Assembly (NCBI GenBank): GCA_017985985.1
Contig: JAGNWK010000002.1
Coordinates: 19,885 to 83,884 of the forward strand
Source of the DNA: Oligoflexales bacterium
Lineage (GTDB): Bacteria; Bdellovibrionota_B; Oligoflexia; Oligoflexales; Bog-1112
Direction of reading: 5' to 3'
Length of the DNA: 64,000 nt
Shown here: piece by piece, positions 44,744 to 54,085 of the stretch
How positions within the stretch are numbered: the stretch's first letter is position 1
How the letters are laid out: each line of letters opens with the position of its first letter
The notes under the pieces: generated by a model
Seen by the model: only the letters and a program-made list of their open reading frames with translations
Database searches by the model: none
Told to the model about the DNA's origin: nothing
Program-made: the position numbers and the translations under genes

Positions 44744-45043
44744 AATGTCATTCAGTTAAGGTTCGATACCCTCGACTTCGCTACAACCTGCCTAAGCATT
44801 ATGATTTCGTCATTGCGAGGAGCCGGAGGCGACGAAGCAATCTCACCTTTACACGGAGATTGCTTCGCTCGCAATGACGAGGCCTGCCATGAATACTTAG
44901 ACAGATCGCCTCGGGGTGACGTTCTCCCGACCAGTTACGGCCCCGTCACCCCGAGCGAAGTCGAGGGGGCTCGAGTTAAACAGAGCAGTTACGGCCCCGT
45001 CACCCCGAGCGAAGTCGAGGGGGCTCGAGTTAAACAGAGCAGA
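44744..45043. repeat. Composite repeat: family 2 halves around a palindrome, with a 54-base tandem duplication
   Basis: Starts with a family 2 left end (AATGTCATTCAGTTAAG, 44744-44760). A different palindrome interrupts it at 44807-44880. Family 2 then resumes (CTCGGGGTGACGTTCTCCCGACCAG) and ends in two copies of a 54-base unit (44933-44986 and 44987-45040) beginning AGTTACGGCCCCGTCACCCC. The right terminal inverted repeat is missing. This fills the 354-base gap between genes 44196-44729 and 45084-46037; no gene is supported here. Confidence 0.75.
44807..44880. repeat. Palindromic repeat family 4
   Basis: TCGTCATTGCGAG (44807-44819) and CTCGCAATGACGA (44868-44880) are perfect inverted ends. 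A second pair inside, GACGAAGCAATCTC and GAGATTGCTTCGCTC, makes an almost continuous hairpin. The GTCATTGCGAGG...GAAGCAATC type is widespread in bacterial intergenic regions. It interrupts the family 2 copy around it. Confidence 0.8.
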
Positions 45044-45083
45044 CAAGTAGGGGTCCCCATAGCCGAAGGACATGGACCAGACC

Positions 45084-46037
45084 TCAATTCGTAAAAACAT
45101 TAAAACATGGCCTTTGTGGTTTGAGAGCCTGACATCTGAATCTAGCAGCTGAGACAAGCTCATCTGTCATCAGGTGGATAGCTCGAGGCTCAAGCCTAAA
45201 TTTTTTCCTACTTGAATAGACGATCTGTGCGTCGACAGAAAACATGTGCGTTCGATCTGTCCAAGAATTTTCTCGGCCAAAAAGTTTCACAACGATAGGA
45301 GTTTGCTTGTGGATAAAATCTGGCCATAATTTTTTCAAAGACTCATCGGACCGCAACTCCACCATAAAACCAACGCTGGAATCCTTTATGTTCTCAATCT
45401 CCCAAAATTGAACTGCAAATGGATTGACCGCCAGCATTTTTACTTCCTCATTTTCAGAAAAAATAGAGCTCATGACTTCTTTGATTTTTTTCGAGGCAAA
45501 ATTTTTAACCGCACAATCATTACCGATAATAAACCTGACTGTTTTAGGATTATTATAATTCCCAAGAATTTCAATTTTACCATCACCCCCCGTGCAGGGA
45601 ATAGCCATGGCAATGACACCGGACCCTTCCACTCTGCCCAATTGATGAAGTCCCGTTACACATTCTTTCTCAAATCGAGTGATAACGACACCAAGTTCCT
45701 TGATATAAGCGGGTAGGGAAAGATCTAAAAATGGGTAGCAGGGCTCTTCTTGTTTTAGAGGAATAACTACAGTTACTGGAGGAATCACTGGAGCCACTAA
45801 TTTTAACTCCTTCTCTTCAGCTACCTCTGCTTTTGTCCCTGGCAAATTTTTAGATGCCTCTTCTAAGTTCTCTTTTGCTATATCTACCTTCAAAGAAGTA
45901 TCTTGAGGCGAAGGTTTTTTGGCAAGATGAAAGCAAGAATGGAGTCCCATGAAAAAAACGATCACACACAAGAAGATAAGTCTATCTTTTGGGAAAAAGC
46001 GATGAAATTTTTGCTCTGCTTTTTTGAAATATCTCAT
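45084..46037 (-). CDS. Hypothetical protein with N-terminal membrane anchor
   Basis: 317 residues from the ATG at 46037, with GGGG close upstream; a GTG three codons earlier is in frame. A membrane helix lies near residues 20-37 (RLIFLCVIVFFMGLHSCFHL), then a Lys/Glu/Pro-rich spacer to about 95. The external globular domain has six cysteines (EPCYPF, KECVTG, IPCTGG, NDCAVK, FRCQ, PCFN), likely disulfide-bonded. No family recognised. The 5' end overlaps the upstream membrane protein gene by 56 bases. Confidence 0.55.
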   Translation of the reverse strand: MRYFKKAEQKFHRFFPKDRLIFLCVIVFFMGLHSCFHLAKKPSPQDTSLKVDIAKENLEEASKNLPGTKAEVAEEKELKLVAPVIPPVTVVIPLKQEEPCYPFLDLSLPAYIKELGVVITRFEKECVTGLHQLGRVEGSGVIAMAIPCTGGDGKIEILGNYNNPKTVRFIIGNDCAVKNFASKKIKEVMSSIFSENEEVKMLAVNPFAVQFWEIENIKDSSVGFMVELRSDESLKKLWPDFIHKQTPIVVKLFGRENSWTDRTHMFSVDAQIVYSSRKKFRLEPRAIHLMTDELVSAARFRCQALKPQRPCFNVFTN

Positions 46038-47352
46038 AAGCCCCACACAGACCCATTGTTAAAATCATAGGCTCTAGCCAAGACAGAAGGTCACTCAAGA
46101 ACCAATTCTGTCTATAACTGTGAAAGCCACCCTGATAGAAGAACACATTTTGAATTAAATATACAAAGAATGGATAACTAAGACAAGACAGCACCGATAG
46201 AGAGATGAGAATTAAAAAATAGAGTGAAAATTCAGATATGATTCTGTAGGAATGATCAAAAAATAAGCGCACGCCTGTGAAGATTAACACCGCGAAACTA
46301 ACCAAAAGATGAAAATTCAGAAAAGAACTCAAGACCTTTTGAAGGTCATCAGCAATTTTCTTTGAAAAAGAAAAAAAATCACTCCAGAACTCCAAAGAAA
46401 AGATGATACTAGGCCCCTTTGACACGGTCAGATCAGAAAAAACAGCCTCAAAGCGAAGGCCCAAGAACACATTCCAAAAGAAGAGACCAAGCATCACTAG
46501 CAAGGATAACCCAAGCGTTTGCAGGGCATATTTTTTTCTTAGGTCCTTCATTTTTGAACTCAAAAAACTACTAAAACACAGCGGCCTCAAGAAAGACAGC
46601 CGCAAGCTGGATCCTTGCTCTAGAGGAGAAAAGCGATAAACATAGCTAGATAAGAGAGAACATATAGGGATCATCAAGCCAAGAGCATAGAGCTGTGGCT
46701 TTAAAAAAATGAGGAGCAAGAGGCAAAGAGAGTAAGCCCAGAAGCTAGTTTGACTAAATGTCCTAAAAAAATAGATACAGAATGTAAAAAAAGCAGTTAA
46801 AGAAAGACTGACCGGCAAATGAAAGGAAGCTTCTCCTATCTTGTTGAGAACAGAACCGCGACTAAGGAGCATCACTGCCACTAGCAAAGAGATCAACCAC
46901 GATCCAGTCAACATACGAGTGATCAAGCAGCAGAAAAAGATGAGAACAATCATGGCCCTCAGATTCCATTTCAAAAATTCTTCCTCTGCCCATATCTTTT
47001 CCCCATCCCGTAGGTGATCTTCCATGCAGAGAGTCTCTTGGAACATCCAAGTTGCGGGCGCTCTTAATACAAAAGCATGAATGTTCTCTCTTGAAAGCGA
47101 TGAAAAATTGGAGAAGACTATTTTTTCTTTTCCTGGAAATTTGTTGGTGGAAAGAAGTCTGGCAAGAATGGCACAAGAACCTTGGCGACCCCGATCTAAA
47201 GAGTCCAGCTCGAGAAGCGATGACCAAAAGTCCTTGTTTTCTGGGTTCGAGAACGTTCGCAACTGCAGCCAGATGAGTCGACTTAAAATCATGAACAAAA
47301 GCGCTAGGGCACAGCCCGTTCTATAGAAACGTTGTTGCTCCACTTTGTTCAT
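45982..47352 (-). CDS. Polytopic membrane protein of unknown function
   Basis: 456 residues. An N-terminal membrane helix (GCALALLFMILSRLIWL) is followed by about 110 external residues, then some seven to eight hydrophobic segments (for example MIVLIFFCCLITRML, LGLSLLVMLGLFFWNVFLG). This resembles GT-C glycosyltransferases or O-antigen-type proteins in outline, but I see no DxD or other catalytic motif. It begins nine bases after the flagellin stop without an intervening terminator or clear Shine-Dalgarno, so it may be co-transcribed with flagellin at a lower level. Confidence 0.55.
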   Translation of the reverse strand: MNKVEQQRFYRTGCALALLFMILSRLIWLQLRTFSNPENKDFWSSLLELDSLDRGRQGSCAILARLLSTNKFPGKEKIVFSNFSSLSRENIHAFVLRAPATWMFQETLCMEDHLRDGEKIWAEEEFLKWNLRAMIVLIFFCCLITRMLTGSWLISLLVAVMLLSRGSVLNKIGEASFHLPVSLSLTAFFTFCIYFFRTFSQTSFWAYSLCLLLLIFLKPQLYALGLMIPICSLLSSYVYRFSPLEQGSSLRLSFLRPLCFSSFLSSKMKDLRKKYALQTLGLSLLVMLGLFFWNVFLGLRFEAVFSDLTVSKGPSIIFSLEFWSDFFSFSKKIADDLQKVLSSFLNFHLLVSFAVLIFTGVRLFFDHSYRIISEFSLYFLILISLSVLSCLSYPFFVYLIQNVFFYQGGFHSYRQNWFLSDLLSWLEPMILTMGLCGAYEIFQKSRAKISSLFPKR

Positions 47353-47361
47353 GAAAACTGA

Positions 47362-48288
47362 TCATCGCAAAAGAGCCAGAGCCATATCAGGGAGTGCGTT
47401 CGCCTGAACTTGCATGGATAAACCTGCCTGACTGAGAATACGAGCTTGAGCATATTTTGCACTTTCTGTAGCATAGTCAACATCAAGAACCCGACTTTGC
47501 GCAGCATTCAGATTTTCATTTGTAACATCCATATTATTAATAGCACTACCCAAGCGAGACTGAACAGCCCCTAATGTCGCCCGATATGAGGAGATAGAAT
47601 TCAACGCATCATCTAAACTCGTAAATAAGGCCTCTGTCCCGTCAGGACCGAGATCTCTAGCCCCGCCGTCTGCACTTTGAGGAATTAAACTTATCTCTGC
47701 ATCCTCAGTTAAATTTTTCATGGCACCAGCAAAAGTAGACAGATCCGAAAGATTGATCGTTAAGATATCTGGATCTTCGCCCTCTGCAAAAGATGGCGCG
47801 TTACCCTCTAAATTCTTGCCTCGATCCGAAACCCCCACGAAAAGCTGCATAGGCTTCGTGTAGGATTCAGCTTGCAAAACCCTCGTTCCATTGAACTCCG
47901 TCGTTCGGATAATCCTTGAAACTTCCTGCCTAAGTTGCTGAAATTCTTTATCGAGGAAGGACCGTTCCCTGTTCCCTATCGTATCGGAGGCGGACTGAGA
48001 TGTGAGCTCCCGCATCCTGATGACCATGTTGGAAATTTCTCCCAGCCCAGACTCTGAGGTCTGGATATAGCTGACCGCATCGCTGGCATTTCGTTTCGCA
48101 GCTTCGAGGGACTTAAGTTTAGAGCGCATCCCTTCGGAGATGGCAAGACCTGCGGCATCATCTGCAGACTTGTTAATCCTATGTCCAGAGGCTAATTTTT
48201 CTATGCTTTCCTCTAGATTTTTCGTGTTGTTTGTGAGATGCCTTTGAGTTAGAAGACTAGTGACATTGGTTTTGATACGTAGACCCAT
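47362..48288 (-). CDS. Flagellin
   Basis: The 308-residue filament subunit with a short central domain. The conserved D0/D1 N-terminus is MGLRIKTNVTSLLTQRHL, SGHRINKSADDAAGLAISEGMR and MVIRMRELTSQSASDTIGNRER. The C-terminus has ISSYRATLGAVQSRL, NAAQSRVLDVDYATE and AGLSMQVQANALPDMALALLR, ending as usual in LLR. The ATG at 48288 has GGAGGT six bases upstream; six earlier codons in frame are not used. A candidate sigma-28 promoter is at 48388-48413. Other flagellar genes are not in the window. Confidence 0.95.
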   Translation of the reverse strand: MGLRIKTNVTSLLTQRHLTNNTKNLEESIEKLASGHRINKSADDAAGLAISEGMRSKLKSLEAAKRNASDAVSYIQTSESGLGEISNMVIRMRELTSQSASDTIGNRERSFLDKEFQQLRQEVSRIIRTTEFNGTRVLQAESYTKPMQLFVGVSDRGKNLEGNAPSFAEGEDPDILTINLSDLSTFAGAMKNLTEDAEISLIPQSADGGARDLGPDGTEALFTSLDDALNSISSYRATLGAVQSRLGSAINNMDVTNENLNAAQSRVLDVDYATESAKYAQARILSQAGLSMQVQANALPDMALALLR

Positions 48289-48293
48289 GACAG

Positions 48294-48311
48294 ACCTCCA
48301 TTCCATGGAAT
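48294..48311 (-). promoter_or_regulatory. Palindrome next to the flagellin ribosome-binding site
   Basis: ATTCCATGGAAT (48300-48311) is a perfect 12-base palindrome immediately before GGAGGT on the complement, so the mRNA reads ATGGAATGGAGGT with two GGA motifs. CsrA represses flagellin translation in other bacteria by binding paired GGA sites over the Shine-Dalgarno; that role here is inference. Confidence 0.3.
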
Positions 48312-48387
48312 TTTGTGTCGCGAGCAGGAATCAAGTCCACACGCGCGATTCACTTGGTCAGTTCCTCCCTTGGAACTTACGAAATCA

Positions 48388-48413
48388 TCATCGTTATTTT
48401 TAATTAAAACTTA
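48388..48413 (-). promoter_or_regulatory. Candidate sigma-28 (FliA) promoter of flagellin
   Basis: On the complement, TAAG (48410-48413), 14 bases, then AACGATGA (48388-48395), compared with the consensus TAAA-N15-GCCGATAA; the CGAT core matches. It would leave an approximately 100-base leader before the ATG. Only part of the consensus matches. Confidence 0.3.
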
Positions 48414-48452
48414 AATTTTTATGTTTTTTTTTAAAAAAAATTAAAAAATTCC

Positions 48453-49442
48453 ATGCGAGACGAGTTGTTACGGCAAAATGATAATTTGAATGCGCTGAGA
48501 ACTAAGTGGGCTCAGGACTTACCCCAGCTGTTAGCTCCCTACAAAGGACTGGTGGTTGCTTGCTCGGGAGGACTTGATTCCACGGCCCTACTCCACCTGC
48601 TTTATGATTTTTCCAAAGAAAAATTTCACTTCCCCCTTTCGATTTTTCATATGAATTTTGGACTTCGAGATGAGAGCAAGCAGGAACAAGCTTTCGTAGA
48701 AGATCTTGCTCAGAAACTGCAACTCCCCTTCCATAGCTTCGAAGTTCCGCAGGGGGAACGCAGCAGGCAAAAGGGAGTTCAGAAATGGGCAAGAGAACTT
48801 CGATATGAGAAACTACAACTCATGGCGGAACGAGATGGACTGCTCGTTGCCCTTGCTCACCACGAAGATGATCTGGCAGAAAATGTAGTCCTTCGCATGT
48901 CCCGAGGCAGTGGACCTGGAAGTTTGGCGGGGATGAGTGAGTTTTTCCACCCCTATTGGAGGCCACTGCTGGGCGTCTCTCGGAAGGAGCTAGAAGAGTG
49001 GGCGTTTCGGCACAAAATGCCGCATTGTCACGACCCGAGCAATGATACTATTAAGTACAGTAGAAATTTTGTTCGTCATCGAGTCCTCCCTCAACTAGAG
49101 AACTTGCATCCAGGGAGCAGCAAAAGAATCGCTCGCTGCGCTAGGGAAACACAGGAACTTATGGAATTTGCAAGAAGACATGTTCTGCCTCTGATAGAAG
49201 ATATGAAAGGAACAGGGGTCGAAGTCGATCGGCTTCGATACCTACCTAATTTTTTGTTTTACGAAGTTATCTCTTGCGCCATTGGCCGCTCCTCTAGAAA
49301 AAAAACAACCCATCAGTTACTAGAGAACATAGCGAAGATGGTAAAGGCTCCAAGAGCCAACCCATCCTGGCGTTTAAATTTACCCGAGTGCAGGTGGATG
49401 GTAAAAAAAGACGGGCATATTTTCATCACGAATCAGACCTAG
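48453..49442 (+). CDS. tilS: tRNA(Ile)-lysidine synthase
   Basis: Ligates lysine to C34 of the CAU-anticodon tRNA-Ile with ATP, making it read AUA. The PP-loop SGGLDST is at residues 38-44, followed by HMNFGLRDESKQE, ALAHHEDDLAENVVLRMSRG and PSNDTIKYSRNFVRHRVLP, all family hallmarks. At 329 residues it has a reduced C-terminal region compared with the ~430 of E. coli. The start is in an AT-rich leader without a strong Shine-Dalgarno. First gene of a seven-gene operon; ftsH begins eight bases later. Confidence 0.93.
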   Translation: MRDELLRQNDNLNALRTKWAQDLPQLLAPYKGLVVACSGGLDSTALLHLLYDFSKEKFHFPLSIFHMNFGLRDESKQEQAFVEDLAQKLQLPFHSFEVPQGERSRQKGVQKWARELRYEKLQLMAERDGLLVALAHHEDDLAENVVLRMSRGSGPGSLAGMSEFFHPYWRPLLGVSRKELEEWAFRHKMPHCHDPSNDTIKYSRNFVRHRVLPQLENLHPGSSKRIARCARETQELMEFARRHVLPLIEDMKGTGVEVDRLRYLPNFLFYEVISCAIGRSSRKKTTHQLLENIAKMVKAPRANPSWRLNLPECRWMVKKDGHIFITNQT

Positions 49443-49450
49443 GAGCTTCC

Positions 49451-51433
49451 ATGGCAACGCTTTCACCCAAATCCAGCCAACCGCGCATATTGCTCCTCAT
49501 CCTTGGGGTCATTATCACAGTCGGCTTTCTTGCCAGCATCGTTTCATCAACACATGAGACTGTCCTTGAACTGAAATATTCCGAATTCAAGTTAGCTGCT
49601 CAAAAACCAGTAGGAGACAAAGAAAAAATTGTCGAGGCTGTGTTTCAAGAGCACTACCTGACAGGGATCCGTCTCGATGGGAGCAAAGTCCGCACATTCG
49701 CACCCAATGACGAGCCTACCCGCAAGTTTTTAGAAGACCAGGGTGTTCTCCTTAGTTTTCAAGAGCCGGAAACAGATAACCTGCTCAAAAGCATCCTTGC
49801 CAACGTCATCCCCATGCTCATCATCTTAGCTTTTATTTTTATGATCATGCGCTCTCTACAAGCAGGCGGCGGCAAGGCTATGTCCTTCGGAAAAAGCCGA
49901 GCAAAAATGGTCAATGAACTAAAGCCCAAAGTAACTTTTGCAGATATTGCAGGTATAGATGAGGCTAAATTTGAACTCCAAGAGATTATAGATTTTCTGA
50001 AAGAGCCCAAGAAATTTACCAAATTGGGAGGACGCATCCCAAAAGGTGTTCTTTTAATAGGCTCTCCCGGCACAGGCAAAACGATCCTAGCCAAAGGAGT
50101 TGCAGGTGAAGCTGGGGTCCCGTTCTTCAGCATCTCTGGTTCTGACTTCGTAGAAATGTTCGTCGGGGTCGGCGCAAGCCGAGTTCGAGACCTCTTTGAT
50201 CAGGCGAAAAAAAACGCCCCCTGCATCGTGTTCATCGATGAAATCGACGCCGTAGGACGACACCGCGGAGCTGGGCTCGGGGGCGGCCACGACGAGAGAG
50301 AACAGACCCTCAATCAACTGCTCGTTGAAATGGATGGATTTGAAGCTAACGAGGGCGTTATTGTCGTTGCAGCTACAAACAGAGCCGATGTCCTAGATCC
50401 TGCCCTTCTAAGGCCGGGCCGTTTTGATCGCCGTGTCCATGTGCCTGCACCGGACATCAAAGGACGGCAGGAAATCCTGAAAGTTCACAGCCGTAGAACT
50501 CCACTGTCAGAAGACGTAGACTTAGGCCTCATCGCACAGGCAACCCCCGGGTTTACAGGGGCAGACTTGGAAAACCTCATCAATGAGGCCTCCCTCATTG
50601 CAGCCCGAGCAAACAGTGAACATGTCAGTATGGCCGACTGTGAGAAAGCTAAAGACAAGGTTCTCATGGGCGCTGAGCGCAAAAGCATGATCATGAGTGA
50701 AAAAGAAAAAAAGAATACAGCCTATCACGAAGCTGGACATGCTCTGGTGGCTTTGCTTATAGATGGGGCTGACCCTGTTCACAAGGTTACCATTATCCCT
50801 AGGGGAAGAGCTCTCGGCGTCACTGTCATGCTACCGTCTGAGGATCGCTTCACTTATACAAAGGAGTACGCCCTGGCTATCATTCAATACGCTATGGGCG
50901 GGAGAGCAGCCGAGGAACTTTGCTTCCAAACAAAAACCTCTGGTGCTGGAGATGATATTTTCAAGGCGACTGAAATAGCCAGGAAGATGGTTTGCAACTG
51001 GGGTATGAGTGACAAAGTTGGCCCCTTGTCTGTCGGGAAAAGAGAAGGTGAAGAAGTCTTTATGGGACGAGGGACAAACCCCGCAGAAGCTTTTTCGGAA
51101 AAAATGGCACAAATTGTCGATGATGAAGTCCATAGAATCGTGACGGAAGGTTATGATGCCGCTCTTCGCCTCCTCCAAAACAATAAAGATAAGCTCTCTG
51201 CCCTAGCAGAAGCCCTCCTCATCAAAGAGACCCTCAATAGTTCTGAGATGAGTCGCATTTTACAAGGAGAGGACATCGTCACTGAGCCTGAAATGGAGGA
51301 ATACAGGAAGAGGCTTGAAAAATCAAAAAACTGGAGAAAATCCCCCACCATCGCAGACCTGATCCCAGTAGAGTCAGAGGGAAAGTCAGATCTAAGCCCA
51401 ACAGGGGGAGCTATCGCTGCCGCACCTGTATGA
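49451..51433 (+). CDS. ftsH: ATP-dependent zinc metalloprotease FtsH
   Basis: A membrane-anchored AAA+ protease degrading unstable and misassembled membrane and cytosolic proteins. 660 residues: helix 1 near 15-33 ([19 protein letters not shown]), a small periplasmic domain, helix 2 near 115-132 ([15 protein letters not shown]), Walker A GSPGTGKT (about 204-211; usually GPPGTGKT), Walker [11 protein letters not shown], the second region of homology [21 protein letters not shown], and zinc site HEAGH near 426. The ATG at 49451 has AGGAG six bases upstream. The stop overlaps the folP start by four bases. Confidence 0.97.
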   Translation: MATLSPKSSQPRILLLILGVIITVGFLASIVSSTHETVLELKYSEFKLAAQKPVGDKEKIVEAVFQEHYLTGIRLDGSKVRTFAPNDEPTRKFLEDQGVLLSFQEPETDNLLKSILANVIPMLIILAFIFMIMRSLQAGGGKAMSFGKSRAKMVNELKPKVTFADIAGIDEAKFELQEIIDFLKEPKKFTKLGGRIPKGVLLIGSPGTGKTILAKGVAGEAGVPFFSISGSDFVEMFVGVGASRVRDLFDQAKKNAPCIVFIDEIDAVGRHRGAGLGGGHDEREQTLNQLLVEMDGFEANEGVIVVAATNRADVLDPALLRPGRFDRRVHVPAPDIKGRQEILKVHSRRTPLSEDVDLGLIAQATPGFTGADLENLINEASLIAARANSEHVSMADCEKAKDKVLMGAERKSMIMSEKEKKNTAYHEAGHALVALLIDGADPVHKVTIIPRGRALGVTVMLPSEDRFTYTKEYALAIIQYAMGGRAAEELCFQTKTSGAGDDIFKATEIARKMVCNWGMSDKVGPLSVGKREGEEVFMGRGTNPAEAFSEKMAQIVDDEVHRIVTEGYDAALRLLQNNKDKLSALAEALLIKETLNSSEMSRILQGEDIVTEPEMEEYRKRLEKSKNWRKSPTIADLIPVESEGKSDLSPTGGAIAAAPV

Positions 51434-52260
51434 TCACTCCCTCTTCCACACTCTCTCGTTCGGCTCGGATCATGGGGATTGTCAACGTCACCCCCGACTC
51501 CTTTTCTGACGGCGGAACCTATTTGAACCCATCTCAGGCTCTATCTCACATCGATAAACTGCTTGAAGATGGAGCTCATATCATTGATCTAGGCGCTGAA
51601 TCGACTCGGCCAGGTGCCTCCCCCCTGCCTGAACATGAGGAGTGGGCTAGACTCTCCCCGATCCTGAAAGCTTTGGGATCTCGCAGTCTCTATGGCACTC
51701 GACTCAGCCTTGATACTTATAAGCCAGGCTTAATAAGCAAAGCCTGGGACTGGGGTGTGAGCATGATCAACAACACAAAAGGTCTCTGCTCTGACCAGAT
51801 TCTTACTAAACTCGCAGAGCCTAGTCGAGATATGCACTATTTAGCTATGCACATGTGGCAGGAGCCCTCCTCTATGCAGGAGAAGGCATTGCACAGAGAC
51901 GAGGCCCTGGAGCAGGTCCATTCTTTTTTTCATCACAGTTTTAATAAACTTCTAGCCCTTGGTTTTACTAAGGATCGGGTTTTTCTAGACCCTGGAATTG
52001 GATTTGGAAAAACTGACTCTGCTAACTTTGCTCTCATGGGAGCCATCCCACGCTGGTCACAGGATTTTTCCCTAGCAGTTGGCATCTCAAGAAAATCTTT
52101 TTTAAACCGACTATTCTCGATACCCTCTCCTAAAGAACGGGATGCTCCCAGCAAAATGCTTGAATTTGGTCTCATTCTAGCAGGAGCATCTATTGTGAGA
52201 ACTCATGATGTTAAAAAACTGAACGAGATTATGAAGCTGACGGGACCTCTCAATAGCTAG
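51430..52260 (+). CDS. folP: Dihydropteroate synthase
   Basis: Condenses 6-hydroxymethyl-7,8-dihydropterin pyrophosphate with p-aminobenzoate; the sulfonamide target. 276 residues: IMGIVNVTPDSFSDGG (pterin/PABA loop), DLGAESTRPGASP (loop 2), LDTYKP, MINNTKG, LDPGIGFGKT and the final IVRTHDV. All catalytic blocks are intact. The start overlaps the ftsH stop (ATGA). The order ftsH-folP-cdaA-cdaR-glmM matches that found in several proteobacterial and delta-like genomes. Confidence 0.96.
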   Translation: MITPSSTLSRSARIMGIVNVTPDSFSDGGTYLNPSQALSHIDKLLEDGAHIIDLGAESTRPGASPLPEHEEWARLSPILKALGSRSLYGTRLSLDTYKPGLISKAWDWGVSMINNTKGLCSDQILTKLAEPSRDMHYLAMHMWQEPSSMQEKALHRDEALEQVHSFFHHSFNKLLALGFTKDRVFLDPGIGFGKTDSANFALMGAIPRWSQDFSLAVGISRKSFLNRLFSIPSPKERDAPSKMLEFGLILAGASIVRTHDVKKLNEIMKLTGPLNS

Positions 52261-52272
52261 TTTAGGGTTCAT

Positions 52273-53091
52273 ATGACTGATGTCATGCTCCAATTTAACT
52301 TCTGGTCCTTGATAGACATCATTTTCATCACGGTCGCCCTGTATCATCTCCTGCTTCTGATTAGGGGAACCCGGGCTGCCCATATGCTCACGGGCCTATT
52401 CCTTGTGGCTATAGTGTTCCAAGCCACTTCCTTTGTTCCTCTGACAACAGTCAACTGGATCTTAAATAAATTCTACTCTTCAATTGTCATCATTCTCATT
52501 ATTCTCTTCCAAGAAGATATACGAAATGCGCTCAGCAAAATTGGTAAAAAATCGCTAGCACAGGGTAAGGAAATCATCTCTGACATCCATACACTTGATG
52601 AATTAGCAAAAGCTGCGGCGCTATTGGCTGAACACAAGATAGGGGCTCTTATTGTTATCGAACGAAATATCATCCTTTCTCGCTATATCGATATAGGGGT
52701 ATCTTTGGATGCCAAAATATCGAAAGAGCTTCTTTTCTCAATTTTCCACACATCATCTCCTATCCATGATGGGGCAGTGATCATCCAAGAGGGTCGAATA
52801 TCTGCAGCTGGCTGCTTTCTCCCCATCATACGATTTGAAAATTTAAATCAGGAGATGGGAACCAGACATCGTGCGGCCATAGGCATTACACGTGAAACAG
52901 ACTGTATCGTCATATTGGTTTCAGAAGAAAGGGGAACTTTTGGTCTGGTTGTAGAGGGAATTATCCAAAATGTACCTGACGCAGCATTTCTGAGAAAACT
53001 CCTCCAAAGACATATCTCAGAGAAGAGTGATCAGTATAGATCCTCTAAAGTTCTTAAAAAAGCCAGATGGAGCTTTTCAGCTAAAAAATAG
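52273..53091 (+). CDS. cdaA: Diadenylate cyclase CdaA (DacA)
   Basis: Makes cyclic di-AMP from two ATP at the membrane. 272 residues with three N-terminal helices (about 10-80: WSLIDIIFITVALYHLLLLI, HMLTGLFLVAIVFQ, SIVIILIILF), then the DAC domain with catalytic D166-G167-A168 (SPIHDGAVII) and R198-H199-R200 (MGTRHRAAIG). Both motifs are complete, so it should be active. A Met-rich or other sensor is absent; control is expected through CdaR and GlmM encoded next. The cdaR start directly follows the stop. Confidence 0.95.
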   Translation: MTDVMLQFNFWSLIDIIFITVALYHLLLLIRGTRAAHMLTGLFLVAIVFQATSFVPLTTVNWILNKFYSSIVIILIILFQEDIRNALSKIGKKSLAQGKEIISDIHTLDELAKAAALLAEHKIGALIVIERNIILSRYIDIGVSLDAKISKELLFSIFHTSSPIHDGAVIIQEGRISAAGCFLPIIRFENLNQEMGTRHRAAIGITRETDCIVILVSEERGTFGLVVEGIIQNVPDAAFLRKLLQRHISEKSDQYRSSKVLKKARWSFSAKK

Positions 53092-54036
53092 GTGAGTGAA
53101 GTGATTTTGGATCATATTAAAAATCTTATTTTTCAGAATATTCAATATAAATTGATAGCTCTCAGCATCGCTGCTCTTCTATGGTATGCTGTGCAAGGAG
53201 AAGAGGTCCTCGAACTCAATCGAAAGATTCGTGTCAATTTGAAAGTTCCCCCTAACTTTGTGGTCAAGGGCGGATCTATTCGTTATAAAGATGCGACCTT
53301 GAGTGGACCAAGAGCCCTACTCGGTGACTTCTCATCAGAGTCTATCGACGCTTACATCCCCATCAGCGTTACCAAACCATCAACACTTCGTTTTCGGATC
53401 GACAAGGAGTTCATTCGCAATTGGAACAGAAGCATCAAGTTGACCGTACATGACGCGTATATGTCGATTGATGTCGATGAAAAGATGCAGAAGAGTCTCC
53501 TTATTAAAGAAAATATTTCAGGCATGCCAGCTGACGGTTACATCCTTGAAAAAACGATCATAACCCCAGCAAAAGTCTTGGTCACTGGTGCAAAATCGGA
53601 ATTAGCCCCTCTGACCCAAATCATGACCGAACTTATTGATGTCACTGGTATTTATAAGTCGAGAAGCTTCGAAGCTTCTCTCGTTCTCCTTCCCAGACCT
53701 GTTTTAAATATGAGTCTCTCCAAAGTCAGTATTTTTCTACAGATCGGGGAGAAAAAACTAAACAGACATTTTGGCTCCATCCCTGTAGAAGTAGAGGGGA
53801 CAGAGTACGTAAGTCGGGTGATGCCTCGTTTTATTTCTGTGACAGTGCAAGGAACGGCCAAGACGTTGGCTCAGCTTGAAACGAAGTCCTTTCGTTCCTT
53901 CGTGGAAGCTAGAGGTGAAGAGCCTGGTCTTTACGAAAAGCTGGTCCAAGTCAAGATCCCCCCTGAAACTGCCCTTGTCGAAATTCATCCAGAGAATATA
54001 ACTATTGAAATTTATAATAAAAAAAAGAAATTATAG
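53092..54036 (+). CDS. cdaR: CdaR / YbbR-domain regulator of CdaA
   Basis: A 314-residue single-pass membrane protein. It starts at GTG 53092, with no gap after cdaA. The N-terminal helix is LIALSIAALLWYAVQGEE, followed by about three YbbR repeats in the extracytoplasmic part (KILVTGAKSELA-like elements: VLVTGAKSELAPLTQI, FISVTVQGTAKTLAQ). In Firmicutes CdaR modulates the cyclase from outside the membrane; here the direct coupling of the genes suggests the same. The downstream gap contains repeat family 1 before glmM. Confidence 0.88.
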   Translation: MSEVILDHIKNLIFQNIQYKLIALSIAALLWYAVQGEEVLELNRKIRVNLKVPPNFVVKGGSIRYKDATLSGPRALLGDFSSESIDAYIPISVTKPSTLRFRIDKEFIRNWNRSIKLTVHDAYMSIDVDEKMQKSLLIKENISGMPADGYILEKTIITPAKVLVTGAKSELAPLTQIMTELIDVTGIYKSRSFEASLVLLPRPVLNMSLSKVSIFLQIGEKKLNRHFGSIPVEVEGTEYVSRVMPRFISVTVQGTAKTLAQLETKSFRSFVEARGEEPGLYEKLVQVKIPPETALVEIHPENITIEIYNKKKKL

Positions 54037-54085
54037 TAATAAACTCAAATTTATAACTTATAATAGTTCACAACTAAGAACCTTC

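Noticed and set aside
44933..45040. Possible CRISPR array
   Set aside because: Only two adjacent copies of a 54-base unit without spacers; it is a tandem duplication in a dispersed repeat.
44801..45163. ORFs on both strands with repeated SYGPVTPSEVEGARVKQ-type peptide
   Set aside because: They are translations of the composite repeat and its 54-base duplication, with no ribosome site or homology.
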